Shown here: in pieces, positions 62,576-64,000 of the stretch
How the letters are laid out: every line of letters begins with the position of its first letter
How positions within the stretch are numbered: position 1 is the first letter of the stretch
Assembly (NCBI RefSeq): GCF_030463535.1
Contig: NC_132893.1
Coordinates: 14,789,771-14,853,770 of the forward strand
Direction: 5' to 3'
Length of the DNA: 64,000 nucleotides
DNA from: Salminus brasiliensis
Taxonomy: Eukaryota; Chordata; Actinopteri; Characiformes; Bryconidae
Position numbers and translations under genes: made by a program
The notes under the pieces: generated by a model
Seen by the model: the letters and a program-made list of their open reading frames with translations, nothing else
Told to the model about the DNA's origin: nothing
The model's database searches: none

Positions 62576-63245
62576 TGTGTTTACTCTCTAGAAACGTAGC
62601 GAGCTCGGAGGAACGCCTTGCAGGCGCTCTGCAAGGAGGTCGTCAAGCTTGACCGACCGCTGCTGTTGTAGAGGCAATCCAAACTCCACAGACGGAGGAG
62701 GAGTTCTCCAACACGTCCGTCTTAATTCCAGCACTGCTGGCATGGCGGACACAGAGGGTTTTCGTCTCCTCTTTTTCCTCTGCTAACTGGTTTGAGGTTA
62801 TCGGTTCTTCGACTTCACCTGCGGACAACTCCTCAGTGTTCTCACTGTTGGAGAGTCTTCTGTAAAATACTTAAAAGTATCGGAGCCAAAAGAGTAACTT
62901 CATGGTCTCCTGTTTTCCAGGTGCCCGTGTCCTGGATGTTGCCAGGCAGCTTCTGGACCATCGTTCTCCAGTCTTCTCTTCCCGATGCAGCGAGGCCCTG
63001 AAAGAGCACTACTGCACGCTCTGGACACCGCTCAGGACTGACTGGCCCTTCCCAGTTACACCAGTCAGGTTCGTGACCTGGACAGTGGGTAGGTAATTGA
63101 TTTACTCGATTTTATAGCCTTTTATTCAGTCATTTTTTTGCTTGTATTAAAAAGTAGTTACTCATAGTATCTCAGACGAACCCTGCAGTATCGACACCCT
63201 GTCCCCCGCATGGTTTGTAACTGTAATGCCAGAAAAGTGCTTTAG
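62576..63245 (+). mobile_element. SGNH-LINE, copy 13
   Basis: Starts at TTTACTCTCTAGAAACG (without the leader). ORF1 start, GCAAGGAGGTCGTCAAGC, CTGCTGTTGTAGAGG. Block I reads VLTVGESSVK near 62,838-62,865: GES instead of GDS. ARVLDVARQLLDHRSPVFSS and RCSEALKEHYCTLWTP follow in one good frame (62,902-63,096). The DxxH block is missing; TDWPFPVTPVRFVTWTVGR is the end of ORF1. Spacer to about 63,240, then L1. Confidence 0.8.
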
Positions 63246-64000
63246 GGGGAGTCCCAATTTTTTCCCTTTTCTGTTAGATTATCTAACAAATCTTTGTATT
63301 CCTATCCGCTCCCACCACTAACTCCTTAATCTTCATTTAGACAGATGAGGGTGTGAGATTTCTGTCAGCTGACCGCTAGCTCAGAACTTAAGCAATGTAT
63401 TACCGCCTTGTCTTTGTCTTTTTCGACTGCTGGCAGCATCTTGATCCGAGCACTAAGCAACATTTTTTTTTTTCTCCGCAAGAGAAACTGCACTGTTCTT
63501 TCAGGGATAGACATAAGTATCTGCCCAATGTCTTTCTCAGACCACGATAGTATTTGTTACTGGGATAAAAATGACTACAAATTATGGCTGTGTGCCTTGA
63601 ACACCTATTTACTACACAATGAGTTCGGCTCTCAATTGAGTAAATGAATCGAATTGTGTTTTATCAGGGTTCAGGGGACGATCAGAGTTTTGTGGGCAGC
63701 GGTGAAAGGATTCTATTGCATTTGCTTTGTGGCAGAAATGACGTAGCCCGCAAGTATCTGCCCTTGAATTTAAATTTGAAGCACACACGTCAAGAGTGCC
63801 CTTTGTCAGACCCCCCCCTTCACTATATCGCTGGAACCCGTAGCTCAAGCAGTGGCACAAACTTTATGCCTAGCTCCCCCATTATAGTAAAGAAATCCCA
63901 ACATATTTCCTTTGATGCAACAATGTTTTGTTCTTTTTAGATAAATCATCAATTCCACCTCTGCTTAGTTTATTTATTGATTTTGAAATGTCAGGTCACA
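63246..64000 (+). mobile_element. L1/Tx1-type LINE, runs off the window
   Basis: 63,265-63,300 is the endonuclease segment (TTTTCTGTTAGATTATCTAAC). 63,520-63,640 reads SFSDHDSICYWDKNDYKLWL (His block of the endonuclease) and ALNTYLLHNEFGSQLSK. 63,665-63,790 continues and is internally deleted into 63,790-63,990, which matches RT sequence near 53,620-53,790 (CACTATATCGCTGGAACC, TTTTGTTCTTTTTAGATAAATC). It continues beyond 64,000. Confidence 0.83.

Overview
This is vertebrate genomic DNA, almost certainly from a ray-finned fish. The inventory of mobile elements points that way: L2 and L1/Tx1-type LINEs, CR1/L2-like LINEs whose ORF1 carries an SGNH esterase domain, Tc1-like, hAT (ZBED) and piggyBac transposons, a copia-like LTR element, endogenous-retrovirus pieces, and a tRNA-derived SINE. 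An otophysan fish is possible but I cannot prove it. I see no intact host protein-coding gene, no rRNA, no functional tRNA gene and no CRISPR array. Nearly every open frame is a decayed transposon frame or a by-product of low-complexity DNA.

Layout. 1-1.2 kb is non-repetitive and holds a plausible promoter and first exon. 1.2-3.4 kb is a purine-rich higher-order satellite. 3.4-8.3 kb is SGNH-LINE, L1, an internally deleted L2, and a 522-bp solo LTR inserted in an L1 tail. 8.5-12.6 kb is copia, SGNH-LINE and an endogenous-retrovirus pol remnant. 13.08-14.16 kb is a Tc1 element with both ends. 14.2-20.2 kb is copia, SGNH-LINE, repeat F, retroviral remnant, SGNH-LINE and L1. 20.2-22.4 kb is a hAT remnant. 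22.4-35.5 kb alternates copia, SGNH-LINE, L1, Tc1 ends, repeat E and repeat F, with a SINE. 35.5-37.2 kb is the least repetitive stretch and holds a second first-exon candidate. 37.2-47.2 kb is the 5' half of an L2, SGNH-LINE, L1, piggyBac, L1 with a SINE, a second hAT and an L2 tail. 47.4-52.3 kb is an integrase remnant, copia, SGNH-LINE, E, F and a retroviral remnant. 52.3-57.8 kb is two L1 copies. 57.8-64 kb is largely unassigned sequence, then SGNH-LINE, copia, E, F, a retroviral integrase tail, SGNH-LINE and an L1 that runs off the end.

The arrangement is more interesting than any single element. The order copia (minus) - SGNH-LINE (plus) - E - F - retroviral remnant recurs about four times with shared junctions, and SGNH-LINE - L1 - hAT - SGNH-LINE recurs twice. 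The window is therefore a set of old segmental duplications of already nested elements, later edited by insertion, deletion and small inversions. Letters E, F, G, H and I are labels given here to repeat modules I recognise only by their recurrence in this window. Boundaries of degenerate modules are good to about 20-50 bases, except where exact ends are stated.
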